From positions 783,519 to 847,518 of the forward strand of contig JAHBVO010000002.1 in the NCBI GenBank assembly GCA_019637435.1: a stretch of 64,000 bases of DNA. Reading direction: 5' to 3'. Below the pieces are notes generated by a model. It was given only the letters and a program-made list of their open reading frames with translations, did no database searches and was not told where the DNA came from. This DNA comes from Candidatus Obscuribacterales bacterium. GTDB lineage: Bacteria > Cyanobacteriota > Vampirovibrionia > Obscuribacterales > Obscuribacteraceae. The number at the start of each line of letters is the position of its first letter. Position 1 is the first letter of the stretch. This document shows positions 63,792-64,000 of this stretch, piece by piece. The translations under genes were made by a program, and so were the position numbers.

Positions 63792-64000
63792 ATGATCTCT
63801 CTCAACAAAAAAGTTGCACCCTTGTTGGTAGCTCTCGCCGTCGCTGGTTTTGGCGCGTCGGCGGTAGTTGCCGGCGAAGACGGCGCCAAAGGTTTATTCT
63901 TTGAACAATTGGAATCTCCTACAAAGGCGATGAACACCGGCGTTCAGTATTCTATTGAGCTGATTCGCGACGGCAAAAAGACTCGCGTAACCAACAAATA
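63792..64000 (+). CDS. Partial exported protein (3' end beyond window)
   Basis: 69 codons are visible. ATG with AAGGAG eight bases upstream, 25 bp after the previous stop, so likely the same operon. A signal peptide (residues 7-28, KVAPLLVALAVAGFGASAVV) is followed by LFFEQLESPTKAMNTGVQYS and ELIRDGKKTRVTNK, which suggests the start of a DUF4384-type or similar outer domain. Cannot be assigned further. Confidence 0.75.
   Translation, partial: MISLNKKVAPLLVALAVAGFGASAVVAGEDGAKGLFFEQLESPTKAMNTGVQYSIELIRDGKKTRVTNK

Overview
The window looks like a chromosomal segment of a diderm bacterium with roughly balanced base composition, rich in Ser/Thr protein kinases, TPR proteins and lineage-specific exported proteins. 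A DUF3386-type protein (a family I associate with cyanobacteria and planctomycetes), a TonB C-terminal protein, an NLI/FCP1-like phosphatase and kinases carrying leucine-rich repeats point to a non-photosynthetic relative of the cyanobacteria (Obscuribacterales/Melainabacteria-like). That placement is an inference from gene content; no rRNA is present to settle it.

Layout. 1-3.4 kb (minus strand): hybrid histidine kinase, membrane-anchored protein and a partial protein of a type found with HTTM proteins, probably one operon. 3.5-8.3 kb: exported esterase, small unknowns, TPR protein, exonuclease III (xthA) and an O-methyltransferase. 8.3-12.2 kb: two paralogous small proteins with identical first codons flanking an unknown gene, then a Ser/Thr kinase with an LRR-like outer domain. 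12.3-21.0 kb (minus): murQ, ribH, lhr helicase and a second LRR Ser/Thr kinase. 21.1-26.5 kb: membrane, exported and TPR proteins, an FCP1-like phosphatase and a DUF900-type hydrolase.

26.6-40.0 kb is an accessory region. It holds a hipBA toxin-antitoxin pair with a duplicated operator element, WG-repeat proteins, a methyltransferase-HNH nuclease fusion, a small AlpA/excisionase-like DNA-binding protein, two paired unknown genes, and a TIGR04255-type three-gene cassette next to a tRNA-Leu with a 5'-truncated second copy. Several genes here are broken by single-base frameshifts or survive only as fragments, so this looks like a turnover zone.

40.4-51.6 kb: a third Ser/Thr kinase with octapeptide repeats, an AIM24/TIGR00266 protein, an M48 protease, a TonB C-terminal protein, TPR protein, cytochrome P450, and a three-gene operon with four YbjQ-like domains. 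51.7-56.9 kb: a 1.5-kaa hybrid kinase with an HPt domain and its response regulator. 57.3-64.0 kb: exported unknowns, an lmo0937-like peptide, a DUF3386 protein, tRNA-Lys and tRNA-Arg, a DUF429 protein, and a membrane protein in which a trypsin-like fold appears split by a DUF4388-like domain and which ends in a DUF4384-like domain, followed by a partial exported protein.

Functionally the window is dominated by signalling (three Ser/Thr kinases, two hybrid kinases, one response regulator) and by envelope or exported proteins. Core metabolism is represented by ribH, murQ and xthA.
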